From positions 1,388,745 through 1,452,744 of the forward strand of contig NC_007626.1 in NCBI RefSeq assembly GCF_000009985.1: a stretch of 64,000 bases of DNA. The letters run 5' to 3'. Positions within the stretch are counted from its first letter, which is position 1. Every line of letters starts with the position of its first letter. The position numbers and the translations under genes were made by a program. The notes below the pieces were generated by a model. It searched no databases. It worked only from the letters and a program-made list of their open reading frames with translations, and was not told where the DNA came from. This document shows, piece by piece, positions 43,706 to 52,147 of the stretch. The DNA comes from Paramagnetospirillum magneticum AMB-1 (GTDB taxonomy: Bacteria; Pseudomonadota; Alphaproteobacteria; Rhodospirillales; Magnetospirillaceae).

Positions 43706-43791
43706 CCCGACCCCCCTTTGTTTTTATCAATAAAATAGAAGGGGGTCCGGGGCTCGCCCCGGATGGGTCCGGGCGATAGCCCGCCCGGGGT
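43706..43791. repeat. Composite palindromic terminator-like element, copy 1 of 3
   Basis: CCCCCCTT and AAGGGGGT pair around an AT-rich TTTTTATCAATAAAAT core, so it works in both directions as a terminator. Two GC-rich hairpins follow (GGGGCTCGCCCC and GGGCGATAGCCC). It lies between convergent genes. Related elements occur at 49371 and 63741. Confidence 0.7.
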
Positions 43792-43798
43792 ACGGCGC

Positions 43799-44776
43799 CT
43801 ACCCCCGCAAAGCCGCTTCCATCATCTGAGGCATGAGGCGGAGGTCGGTGTGGGGGCCGACCTCGCGCTTGTCCAGGCGCTGGGCGATGGCGGCCACCAC
43901 GGCGGGCTTGCCGGGAACGCCGAACTGGGTGCGGAAGCCGGCGCGGCCCAGCAGCTTGTAGGCGGTGACCATGGCCACCGCCGCCTGGAAGGTGCTGAGG
44001 CCCAGGCGGGCGAACAGGTCGGCGTGCACCAACTCGTTGATCTCGCCCAAGGCGGCGACCAGTTCGCGGGTCTCGGATTCGGGGCGCTGCCCCAGGACCT
44101 TGACCACCGTGGAATCGTTGAGCGCCTTCCACCATTGCTGTTCGCGCTGGGGCAGTTCGGGGGTGGCGGGGGGACGCGGGGAGTGGACGGGCAACGCCCC
44201 GCCTGCGTTGGCGGCGATGGAATCGAGGATTTCCGCCTCGCGGATGTCCAGGAGGCGCGGCCCCATCTCCTGCACCTTGGCCAGGGGCAGCGGGGCGTAA
44301 TGGGGCACCAGCGCCACCTGCCAGTCGTGGATCAGGTATTCGTTGATGGCCTTGTACATGGCCCCGGCCTTGGTGGTCGGGTCGTTGGGATCGCCGCCCA
44401 GGGTGGCCTTGAAGTGGCGCTTGGCGTGGGTGCGGACGATCATGGCGATGACGTCGTGCACCGAGCGGCCGCAGCGCAGCGCCACGAAATCGTCGTTCAC
44501 CGGGCGTCCGCGGGCATCCACCAGCAGGTTGCGGAAGGCCGAGCGGTTGCGGTTGAAGATAGAGATGCAGCCGTGCAGCATCTCGGAATTGGCCATGACC
44601 AGTTCGTAGAACTCGTCGCCCTTGGTGCCCTCAAACGCCGGGATCAGCGAGCGGAAGACATCGGCTACCCGCCCCTTCAAGGTGTCGTTGATGACGCGGA
44701 CCACATCATTGTGGCTGTGGGGCGCCCTGGGGGTCGCACCCTCCGGCTTCGTCACGCTGACTTCGTCCCGTGGCAT
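43799..44776 (-). CDS. Conserved-looking protein of unknown function, 325 residues
   Basis: I do not recognise this soluble protein. It is largely helical with no signal peptide or membrane segment. Notable stretches are GTKGDEFYELVMANSEMLHG, SIFNRNRSAFRNLLVDARG, RTHAKRHFKATLGGDP and LGEINELVHADLFARLG. A proline-rich linker (HSPRPPATPELPQ) near residue 200 suggests two domains. AGGGG lies nine bases before the ATG. It is monocistronic, with its own 120-base leader containing GTGCTGCAAAGCAC, a small hairpin. Confidence 0.7.
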   Translation of the reverse strand: MPRDEVSVTKPEGATPRAPHSHNDVVRVINDTLKGRVADVFRSLIPAFEGTKGDEFYELVMANSEMLHGCISIFNRNRSAFRNLLVDARGRPVNDDFVALRCGRSVHDVIAMIVRTHAKRHFKATLGGDPNDPTTKAGAMYKAINEYLIHDWQVALVPHYAPLPLAKVQEMGPRLLDIREAEILDSIAANAGGALPVHSPRPPATPELPQREQQWWKALNDSTVVKVLGQRPESETRELVAALGEINELVHADLFARLGLSTFQAAVAMVTAYKLLGRAGFRTQFGVPGKPAVVAAIAQRLDKREVGPHTDLRLMPQMMEAALRG

Positions 44777-44898
44777 GTGTGGCAGCCCCTGGTGCCGGGG
44801 AATCCGGCGCCAGTCTCAGGTTATCGGGACATCACCTGTGCTGCAAAGCACAAATTATGGCACTTTGTATCGCTATCCCCTTGAATAGACTTGTGTCT

Positions 44899-47859
44899 TT
44901 ATCCTTTTGCATAGTCCGGAAGGAGGTGGGAGATGGCGGCGCGCAGGTGAGGAAGCTCCACTGGCTTGGACAAATAGGAATCCATACCGGCCTGGACGCA
45001 GCGTTCCGCCTCGCCCGCCAGGGCGTTGGCGGTCAGGGCCAGAATGGGGGTATGGCGGGTGGTCCCGTCCTCCTCGGCACGGATGGCGGCGGTCAGTTGG
45101 AACCCATCCATGATGGGCATGTGGCAGTCAGTCAGAATCAGGCAGTAGGGTCTGGCGCGCCAGGCGGCCAGGGCGGCCGCGCCGTCGGGGAAGACCTCGG
45201 CGGGAAAGCCCAGCAAGTGAAGCTGACGGCGGATCACCTGCTGGTTCACCGGGTGGTCCTCGGCCACCAGGATGGGGGCGCCGGTCCAAGCGGTGGACCT
45301 GGGCTCGGGCTGCGGCAAGGGGGCGCAGACCGGACGCGGCTGAGCCACCGGACCGATGATTCGCTCCACCGCGGCGGTGATCTGGGCACGGGTGAGGGGG
45401 CGCCCGAGGAAGCCCAGGCAGTTGGGGCGGCGCTCCAACTGGAAGCGATGGGCCGGATCTTGGCCATCGATGAACAGCAGGGGGGTGGTGCCCATGGGCG
45501 CCAGATCCTCGGGCGCGACGGAATCGGCGGTAATCAGCGCCAGATCGAAGGGGGCCTGGGTGGCAGTGGCCTTGCGCGAGGCGGCCTCGGCCTCCCTGGG
45601 GCCGGGAACGCGGACCACGGCGGCGCCACCCTGCTCGGTAGCCAGGGCGATCAGGGTTCGCTCCTCGGTGTCCGGGTCGACGATCAGGATGCGCAGCCCG
45701 ATGAAATCGGTGGTCTGCTCTCCGATAGGCGTTTCCGGCGGCACGCTCTCCGCCACCGGCAACGGCAGGCGGCACCAGAACGACGACCCCACGCCGGGCT
45801 CGGACTCGAACCCGGCGGTACCGTCCATCAGGTCGACCAGCCTGCGGGTGATGGACAGGCCCAGCCCGGTGCCGCCGAACCGTCTGGTGGTCGAGCTTTC
45901 CGCCTGGGTGAAAGGCTGGAACAGCCGATCACGCAAAGAGGAATCGATACCGATCCCGGTATCGGCCACCCGGATGGAGAGGATCTGTCGACCTTGCCCG
46001 TCGGTGCCGCCATTGCCCATGTGGATGGCGACCAGTCCCTGGGCGGTGAACTTGACGGCGTTACCGGCCAGATTGAACAGGATCTGGCGCAGGCGCACGG
46101 GATCGGCCAGCAGGACCGGCGGCAGGCCGGGATCGACGAAGGCTGACAGGGTCAGCGACTTGGCCGCGGCGGCTGGGGCGACGGTCTGGACGACGCTTTC
46201 CACGATGCGGTCAAGGCGAACCGGCACTTGTTCCAGTTCCAGGCGCCCGGCCTCGATCTTGGAGAAGTCCAGCACGTCGTCGAGAATGCGCAGCAGCGAC
46301 AGCCCGGACTCCCGGGTGGTGGAGACCAGATCGCGCTGGTCATTGTCCAATTCGGTATGATCCAGCAGTTCCAGCATGCCGATCACCCCGTTCATGGGGG
46401 TGCGGATTTCGTGGCTCATGGCCGCCAGGAAGGCGGATTTGGCCACATTGGCCGCCTCGGCGTTCTCCTTGGCGATGGTCAGCGCCTCGAAGGCGGAATC
46501 GCGCCCGCGATTGGCCTCGTGGAACTTGGCCAGCACGCGGTTGAAGGCGGCGGCGATCTCGGCGGCCTCGGTCTCGGGGGCGGCGGCCACCGGCTGGGCG
46601 AACGAGGCGGAATGCTCGTGGGCCTCCATCTGGACCAGCAGGTCCTGGAGGGTACGGCGGTTGGCTTCCTCGGCGCGGCGTCCGGCTTCGGCGCGCTCGG
46701 CCTCCAGCCGCTGCTTTTCCAGGGAGTTGCGCTTGAACACCTCGACGGTGCGGGCCATGGCTGCCAGTTCGTCGTGCAGGTCGCGGCCTTCCACCTCGCG
46801 CGACCAGTCGCCGCCGGCCCCGGCCTCCATGGTCTCGCGCAGGCGCTGCAGGGGCGAGCGGATGGACTGCCCGATCATCCAACTGACCCAGGCGCCCACC
46901 AGCAGCAGGGCAAGGGCGGCGCCGGCCCCCGCCGCCGCCAGCCGCAGCAACTGGTGCCGCGAGCGGCGCTGCAGCCGTTCCTCGCGGTCGCGGCCCTGGG
47001 CGATCAGCCGGTCGATGGCGGCGGACATCACCGCCTGATTGGCGTCCACCTCGTCGGTCAGAATGCGCGAACGCTCGTCGAATCCGCGGGCAATGGCGTC
47101 AATGGCCGCCGACAGCGTGCGCGCCCGCGTGCCGATCACCGCCAGGGCGTCGCGCTGCAGGTCGCTGGTGGCCAGCCCGGTCAGGGCGGGGACGGTGTCG
47201 GTCACCCGCCGCAGGCTGGCATGGGCGTTGATGGCGCCGGGCGCCGCCCCGTTGAAGTAGAAGGCGTTGATGGCGATCAGCGCCTCGACGAAGTTCTCGT
47301 GCGACTTGACCAAAGCGGGGCTGAGCGGATCGGTGCCCCGGGAGCGCGCCGTGGAGTTCAGGATGGCGTAAAGGCCCGACATCTCGCTGGTGGATTGCAG
47401 CACGTCGCTTTCGTACAGGCGCAGGATATCGGCATTGATGGCCTTCAGGGTCTGAAAGCCGGTGACGAAGCGCCGCGCCGCCTGATGCATGGTGCTGGCG
47501 TCTTCCGACAGGGGCTTCTGGTGCGCGGTGGCGTCGCCCATGGCCACGAACAGCTCCTCCGAGCGGCGCATGGCGTCCTTCAGCAGGTCGTCGGTGGGAT
47601 TGGCCAGATACTGGCGGATCATGCCCTGCAGGCGCGAGGCGCGGATGTCGATCTCGGCCAGGGCGGAGGTGCGGTGCTGGACGATCCGCAGCTCGTCCAG
47701 GTCAGAATCCATCACCGAGGCGGCGTGCCAGCCCAATCCCCCCACCGCCAGGGCGACGAACACGTTGAGCGCCACCACCAGCGGAATACGCCAGGCGATG
47801 GGCAAAGCCCTGATCCAACGAACGAAGCGCGTATACGCCATGGCCGGCGGAATCCCCAT
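44899..47859 (-). CDS. Hybrid sensor histidine kinase with two receiver modules
   Basis: The protein has about 986 residues. A first helix (PLVVALNVFVALAVGGLGW) is followed by a long helical periplasmic sensor (about 50-320) like those in TorS-type kinases, a second helix (AGAGAALALLLVGAWVSWMIG), HAMP, and HisKA with SHEIRTPMNGVIGML. The HATPase_c domain shows NLAGNAVKF, VADTGIGI and FGGTGLGLSI. The first receiver-like domain lacks the phosphoacceptor Asp (ALITADSV replaces the usual strand). The second is intact (LTDCHMPIMDGF, LSKP). GAGAGG upstream supports the ATG at 47859; MAYTRF at 47841 is an alternative. No dedicated response regulator is adjacent. Confidence 0.9.
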   Translation of the reverse strand: MGIPPAMAYTRFVRWIRALPIAWRIPLVVALNVFVALAVGGLGWHAASVMDSDLDELRIVQHRTSALAEIDIRASRLQGMIRQYLANPTDDLLKDAMRRSEELFVAMGDATAHQKPLSEDASTMHQAARRFVTGFQTLKAINADILRLYESDVLQSTSEMSGLYAILNSTARSRGTDPLSPALVKSHENFVEALIAINAFYFNGAAPGAINAHASLRRVTDTVPALTGLATSDLQRDALAVIGTRARTLSAAIDAIARGFDERSRILTDEVDANQAVMSAAIDRLIAQGRDREERLQRRSRHQLLRLAAAGAGAALALLLVGAWVSWMIGQSIRSPLQRLRETMEAGAGGDWSREVEGRDLHDELAAMARTVEVFKRNSLEKQRLEAERAEAGRRAEEANRRTLQDLLVQMEAHEHSASFAQPVAAAPETEAAEIAAAFNRVLAKFHEANRGRDSAFEALTIAKENAEAANVAKSAFLAAMSHEIRTPMNGVIGMLELLDHTELDNDQRDLVSTTRESGLSLLRILDDVLDFSKIEAGRLELEQVPVRLDRIVESVVQTVAPAAAAKSLTLSAFVDPGLPPVLLADPVRLRQILFNLAGNAVKFTAQGLVAIHMGNGGTDGQGRQILSIRVADTGIGIDSSLRDRLFQPFTQAESSTTRRFGGTGLGLSITRRLVDLMDGTAGFESEPGVGSSFWCRLPLPVAESVPPETPIGEQTTDFIGLRILIVDPDTEERTLIALATEQGGAAVVRVPGPREAEAASRKATATQAPFDLALITADSVAPEDLAPMGTTPLLFIDGQDPAHRFQLERRPNCLGFLGRPLTRAQITAAVERIIGPVAQPRPVCAPLPQPEPRSTAWTGAPILVAEDHPVNQQVIRRQLHLLGFPAEVFPDGAAALAAWRARPYCLILTDCHMPIMDGFQLTAAIRAEEDGTTRHTPILALTANALAGEAERCVQAGMDSYLSKPVELPHLRAAISHLLPDYAKG

Positions 47860-48047
47860 CCTTCGCCTCTCGGGCTCATGGTACAAGCGGAACAGGGGCG
47901 GGGAAAGCTGGTAGTCGTGAATTCGCGTGCCGCCAGGAAAAGTTGGTGCCGGCATGGGCGCCATGTCTTCCGGTCGGCTTGACCAAAATCACATATTGCC
48001 CCAGCATGTTCTCGGTTCACCCAAATTTAATGTGGATATGCGCCGCC

Positions 48048-48470
48048 ATGCGTCTCACCCTGCATACCGATTACGCCCTGCGTGTCCTCGTCCATGTGGG
48101 ACGGCATGACGGCGACCTGGTCACCATCAACGAAATCGCCGAATGCTACGGCATTTCCAAGAACCACCTGACCAAGGTGGTGCATCAGCTGGGGCGTTCG
48201 GGGTACCTGGAGACGGTGCGGGGCAAGTATGGCGGCGTCCGCCTGCTGCGCCAGCCCGAGGACGTCAAGCTGGGCGAGTTCATCCGCGAGACCGAGGAGG
48301 ATTTCGCCCTGGTCCGCTGCATGCGCTGCGACACCCCCGACGAATGCCGGCTGAATGCCGGCTGCATCGCCCGTGACGCCCTGTCCTCGGGGCTGTCGGC
48401 CTTCTTCAAGGTGCTGGACGGCTATACCCTGGCCGACATGCTGGAGCACGAGCGCCAGGCGGCCGAGTAG
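48048..48470 (+). CDS. nsrR: NsrR-like Rrf2 transcriptional regulator
   Basis: The protein has 140 residues. HTDYALRVLVHVG at the N-terminus, ISKNHLTKVVHQLG (recognition helix) and TVRGKYGGVRL are typical of NsrR. Asp8 and Cys94, Cys100, Cys106 fit the C-x5-C-x5-C spacing and Asp ligand of NO-sensing Fe-S NsrR; Cys91 is also present. It probably represses NO-detoxification genes, none of which lie in the window. The leader has AATTTAATGTGGATAT, an AT-rich segment suited to an operator. A pseudo-receiver gene follows 75 bases later. Confidence 0.86.
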   Translation: MRLTLHTDYALRVLVHVGRHDGDLVTINEIAECYGISKNHLTKVVHQLGRSGYLETVRGKYGGVRLLRQPEDVKLGEFIRETEEDFALVRCMRCDTPDECRLNAGCIARDALSSGLSAFFKVLDGYTLADMLEHERQAAE

Positions 48471-48545
48471 TCTTTCCCTACGGATGGGTTTTCTCTTTAT
48501 TGCATCTGGTGTATCCCTTTGCGGGCATCGAGTCTTGGGGGGAAC

Positions 48546-49328
48546 ATGGCCGCGTTTGATACCGCCGACAATGAAAACGAACTCCGGGTCATCAACGAGT
48601 TCCTGGAGGAATTGCGCGACACCGCCAGCCAGCTTCAGGTGCTGGTGGGCAATATGCGCTCCAAGAGCATTGGCGCCGCCGAGGGTCTCGCCACCCTGAA
48701 GCGCGAGGCCAGCAACCTGCGCAGCCATGCCCAGGGTCTCAGCCTGCCCATGATCAAGCTGATCACCCATCGCTTCGACGAGTATGTGGGCGAGTTAAAG
48801 GAAGCCGGCCCCTCCGAGCTGGAGGAGATTCAGGTCTTCGTCGACAAGATCGAGAAGCTAGCCGACGGCGAGCAGATTTCCGAAGCCGATGCTCCCGCCG
48901 TGGTCCGCGCCCTGCCGGCCAAGCGCACGGCCGACATCGATTTCGGCAAGATCGAGAAGAAGAACGTCGAGATCCTGCTGGTGGTGCCGGAAAAGGCCAT
49001 GTCGCGCATCGTCGAGCGCGAGCTGGCGGCCTGCGGCTATCGCACCTCGACCATCCGCGACGGCTTTGCCGCCATGGAGACCGTGGTCCGGACCCGTCCC
49101 GACATGGTGATCGCCTCCATGGAGCTGGGCCTGCTGTCCGGCGTCGATCTGGGCTGTGCCCTGGGCTCCATGCCGGTGACCGAGGGCATTCCCTTCGCCC
49201 TGTTCACCAGCTACGAATGGGGCAATCCCAAGCTGAAGGGCCTGCCGCCCCGCGCCTCGCTGATCCGCAAGGGACCCAAGTTCGGCGACGATCTGGCCGA
49301 GAGCCTGTCGCGGTTCAATATTACCTGA
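48546..49328 (+). CDS. Helical domain plus degenerate receiver protein
   Basis: The protein has 260 residues. Residues 1-125 are helical and HPt-like in length (ELRVINEFLEELRDTASQLQVLVG) but lack an obvious phosphorylatable His. Residues about 140-258 fold like a CheY receiver (VEILLVVPEKAMSRIVERELAACGY), yet the acidic pair is replaced by VVPEK and the phosphoacceptor Asp by Ser (MVIASMEL). The conserved Lys (LIRKGP) remains. It should therefore work without phosphorylation, perhaps as a protein-binding scaffold. GGGGGGAA precedes the ATG. A strong terminator follows. Confidence 0.75.
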   Translation: MAAFDTADNENELRVINEFLEELRDTASQLQVLVGNMRSKSIGAAEGLATLKREASNLRSHAQGLSLPMIKLITHRFDEYVGELKEAGPSELEEIQVFVDKIEKLADGEQISEADAPAVVRALPAKRTADIDFGKIEKKNVEILLVVPEKAMSRIVERELAACGYRTSTIRDGFAAMETVVRTRPDMVIASMELGLLSGVDLGCALGSMPVTEGIPFALFTSYEWGNPKLKGLPPRASLIRKGPKFGDDLAESLSRFNIT

Positions 49329-49337
49329 CAGAGATTG

Positions 49338-49377
49338 GGGGATCGGGAAGCACAGCTTCTCGATCCCTTCAGTTTTT
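49338..49377 (+). terminator. Rho-independent terminator of the pseudo-receiver gene
   Basis: GGGATCGGGAAGC and GCTTCTCGATCCC pair with an ACA loop, followed by TTCAGTTTTTT. Confidence 0.85.
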
Positions 49378-49441
49378 TATAAAAAGACTGGTGGCTCGGA
49401 GGCTGTGCCTCCGAACGGGTCAGGGCGGTCGCCCTGCCGGG
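49371..49441. repeat. Composite palindromic element, copy 2 of 3
   Basis: The AT-rich TTTTTTATAAAAAG core is followed by hairpins GGAGGCTGTGCCTCC and CAGGGCGGTCGCCCTG. Order and spacing match the elements at 43706 and 63741, although the arm sequences differ with compensating changes. Confidence 0.65.
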
Positions 49442-49466
49442 AAGCGGGGGTTTTCCGCGTCCTCGC

Positions 49467-49506
49467 CTAGACCATCGAGCGTCAAATATGACGCACGATG
49501 GTCTAG
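49467..49506. repeat. 40-bp near-perfect palindrome
   Basis: CTAGACCATCG / CGATGGTCTAG outer arms and GCGTC / GACGC inner arms surround an AAATAT loop, with one A-A mismatch. It shares the GCGTCA...GACGC / AACGC centre with the palindrome at 49572. Confidence 0.75.
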
Positions 49507-49571
49507 GCTTATGTTCGTCCCTCGCCGGGCGGGCGCTCTCGCGCCCTTGGCCGCGGCCTCAATGGCCGCTT

Positions 49572-49605
49572 GAGCATCCTGCGTCAGATTTAACGCAGGA
49601 TGCTC
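49572..49605. repeat. 34-bp palindrome abutting the gabD stop
   Basis: GAGCATCCTGCGT and ACGCAGGATGCTC pair perfectly around CAGATTTA. The last base is the first base of the minus-strand gabD stop codon. It could end or stabilise the gabD mRNA; no T-run follows. Confidence 0.75.
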
Positions 49606-51071
49606 TAAATCCCGCCCATGCACAGATACTTGACCTCGAGGAAGTCCTCGATGCCGTATTTGGAGCCCTCGCGGCCCAGGCCGGATTCCTTGACGCCGCC
49701 GAAGGGCGCCACTTCGGTGGAGATCAGGCCTTCGTTGATGCCGACGATACCGTATTCCAGGGCACGCGACACCCGCCAGACCCGGCCGACGTCGCGGGAA
49801 TAGAAATAGGCGGCCAGCCCGAATTCCGTGTCGTTGGCCATGCGCACCGCCTCCTCTTCCGTCTTGAAGCGGAACAGCGGCGCCACCGGGCCAAAGGTCT
49901 CCTCGCGGGCCGGGGCCATGTCGGGGGTGACGTCGGCCAGGATGGTGGGCTCGAAGAAGGTGCCGCCGCGGGCGTGGCGCTTGCCGCCCATCACCACCCG
50001 CGCCCCCTTGGCCACCGCATCGGCGATGTGGCGTTCGACCTTTCGCACCGCCTCTTCATTGATCAGCGGACCTTGCTGGAAGTCGCCTTCCAGGCCGGGG
50101 CCGACCTTCAGCGCGGCCACCGCCTCGGCCAGCCTGGCGGTGAAGGCGTCGTAGATGCCGTCCTGAACCAGCAGGCGGTTGGCGCAGACGCAGGTCTGGC
50201 CGGTGTTGCGGTATTTGGACGCCATGGCGCCGGCCACCGCCGCATCCAGGTCGGCGTCGTCGAAGACCATGAAGGGGGCATTGCCGCCCAGTTCCAGCGA
50301 CAGCTTCTTCACCGTGGCGGCGCATTGGGCCATCAGCAGCTTGCCCACCTCGGTGGAGCCGGTGAAGGAGAGCTTGCGCACCTTGGGATTGGCGGTCAGC
50401 TCAAAGCCCACCGCCTTGGGGTCGCCGGCGGTGATCACGTTGAACACCCCCGGCGGGAAGCCGGCCCGCTCGGCCAGTTCGGCCAGGGCCAGGGCGGAGA
50501 GCGGCGTGTCCTCGGCCGGCTTGACCACCACGGGACAGCCGGCGGCCAGGGCCGGCGCGCATTTGCGGGTGATCATGGCCAGGGGGAAATTCCAGGGCGT
50601 GATGGCGGCCACCACGCCGATGGGTTCCTTGACCACGACGATGCGGCGGCCGGGCATGTGTTCGGGGATGGTGTCGCCATAGACCCGCTTGGCCTCCTCG
50701 GCGAACCATTCCACGAAGGAGGCGCCATAGGCCACCTCGCCCTTGGCCTCGGCCAGGGGCTTGCCCTGCTCGGCGGTCATCAGCTTCGCCAGATCGTTCT
50801 GGGCGGCCATGATCAGCTCGAACCAGCGGCGCAGGACGGCGGAGCGCTCCTTGGCGGTCTTGGCCTTCCACGGGCCCCAGGCCCGGTCGGCGGCCTCGAT
50901 GGCCTGCCTCGTCTCGGCGGCGCCCATGGCGGGAACGCGGATGATCAGCGATCCGTCGGCGGGATTGGTGACGGCAAGGCGTTCACCCGATTGGGCCGCG
51001 ACCCACGAGCCGTTAATATAGGCGTGATCACGAAGCAGGGCAGAATCGGAAAGGTCAAGCATGGCATCCAT
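49605..51071 (-). CDS. gabD: NAD(P)-dependent succinate-semialdehyde dehydrogenase family
   Basis: The protein has 488 residues. Aldehyde dehydrogenase motifs are ITPWNFPLAMITRK, SFTGSTEVGKLL, the catalytic Glu in LSLELGGNAP and the catalytic Cys in NTGQTCVCANRL. GLISTEVAPFGGVKESGLGREGSKYGI near the C-terminus matches GabD. It oxidises succinate semialdehyde to succinate in GABA or related degradation; glutarate semialdehyde is another possible substrate. MLDLSDS at 51062 is an alternative start. It is divergent from a hydrolase gene whose leader it overlaps. Confidence 0.9.
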   Translation of the reverse strand: MDAMLDLSDSALLRDHAYINGSWVAAQSGERLAVTNPADGSLIIRVPAMGAAETRQAIEAADRAWGPWKAKTAKERSAVLRRWFELIMAAQNDLAKLMTAEQGKPLAEAKGEVAYGASFVEWFAEEAKRVYGDTIPEHMPGRRIVVVKEPIGVVAAITPWNFPLAMITRKCAPALAAGCPVVVKPAEDTPLSALALAELAERAGFPPGVFNVITAGDPKAVGFELTANPKVRKLSFTGSTEVGKLLMAQCAATVKKLSLELGGNAPFMVFDDADLDAAVAGAMASKYRNTGQTCVCANRLLVQDGIYDAFTARLAEAVAALKVGPGLEGDFQQGPLINEEAVRKVERHIADAVAKGARVVMGGKRHARGGTFFEPTILADVTPDMAPAREETFGPVAPLFRFKTEEEAVRMANDTEFGLAAYFYSRDVGRVWRVSRALEYGIVGINEGLISTEVAPFGGVKESGLGREGSKYGIEDFLEVKYLCMGGI

Positions 51072-51129
51072 CCAAGCCGGGGGCGCAACAAGGTATACTC
51101 AGCCGCTTCACAACGCAAAGGGGGGCGCC

Positions 51130-51966
51130 ATGACCCTGCCCCGGTCCCGCTACCTCTCCGTCATGGGACGGGAGTTCCACCTCACCGAATGGGGGGATGA
51201 CGCCGCGCCAGCCCTGATCATGTGGCATGGCCTGGCCCGCACCGGGCGCGACTTCGACACCCTGGCGGCCCATTTCAGCGACCGCTACCGGGTGATCTGC
51301 CCCGATACCCTGGGGCGCGGCCTGTCGGGATGGTCGCGGGCGCCCCGGCGGGACTACACCCTGGACACCTATATGCGGCATGCGGTGGCCCTTCTCGAAG
51401 CCCTGGGCATCGAACGCCTGGACTGGATCGGAACCTCCATGGGCGGCGCCCTGGGCATGCTGCTGGCGGCCGGGCCCTTGAAGGGGCGGATGACCCGGCT
51501 GGTGATGAACGATATCGGCCCCGCCCTCAATCCCGTGGCGGTGGAGCGCATCCGCGCCTATCTGGCCCAGCATCCCAGCTTTCGCACCATGACCGAGTTC
51601 GAGGCCTTCGTGCGCCAGGTCTACAAACCCTACGGCTTCCAGACCGACGCCGAATGGCGCCGCATGACCGAGACTTCGGCCCGGCGGCGGGGCGACGGAC
51701 GCATCACGCCCCATTATGATCCGGCGGTCATGCGGGTCTTCGCGGAAACAGCCGGCGATTACGAGGTCTGGGCCGAATACGACAAGGTGGAATGCCCGAC
51801 CCTGGTGCTGCGCGGTGTCGATTCGGACCTGCTACTGCCCGAGGTGGCCGACGAGATGACCCGGCGCGGTCCCCGGGCCCGGCTGGTCACGGTCCCCGGC
51901 TGCGGCCATGCCCCGGCACTCAACGTGCCGGAGCAGATCGCGGTGCTGGAGGAGTTTCTAGACTGA
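51130..51966 (+). CDS. Alpha/beta-hydrolase
   Basis: The protein has 278 residues. The nucleophile elbow is IGTSMGGALG (Ser), the oxyanion segment is WHGLARTGRDF, the acid is probably in RGVDSDLLLP and the catalytic His is in GCGHAPALN. AAAGGGGGG five bases upstream selects this ATG rather than an earlier one at 51061. The family includes esterases, C-C hydrolases and haloperoxidase-like enzymes; the substrate is not evident. There is no signal peptide. Confidence 0.87.
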   Translation: MTLPRSRYLSVMGREFHLTEWGDDAAPALIMWHGLARTGRDFDTLAAHFSDRYRVICPDTLGRGLSGWSRAPRRDYTLDTYMRHAVALLEALGIERLDWIGTSMGGALGMLLAAGPLKGRMTRLVMNDIGPALNPVAVERIRAYLAQHPSFRTMTEFEAFVRQVYKPYGFQTDAEWRRMTETSARRRGDGRITPHYDPAVMRVFAETAGDYEVWAEYDKVECPTLVLRGVDSDLLLPEVADEMTRRGPRARLVTVPGCGHAPALNVPEQIAVLEEFLD

Positions 51967-52034
51967 CCGGTCTGTCATCATGGGCGCGAGTCCCACGTCG
52001 CTCGGGATAAGGGCGCCGAGCCCTTGACGTAACG

Positions 52035-52136
52035 TGTCATCCCGAGCGAAGTCGAGGGATCTCGTCCTGGCATGGCTTTTCAGAACCGGCACCGCCATAT
52101 CAGGCGGAGATCCCTCGGCTTCACCTCGGGATGACA
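52035..52136. repeat. Dispersed palindromic element, copy 4 of 4
   Basis: Outer arms TGTCATCCCGAGC / CCTCGGGATGACA and inner arms GAGGGATCTCG / GGAGATCCCTCGG. It lies between convergent genes (hydrolase and methyltransferase), 12 bases from the methyltransferase stop. Confidence 0.85.
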
Positions 52137-52147
52137 GGGTGATGGGC

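Noticed and set aside
48546..49328. Functional response regulator
   Set aside because: The phosphoacceptor Asp and acidic pair are missing, so it is reported as a degenerate receiver.
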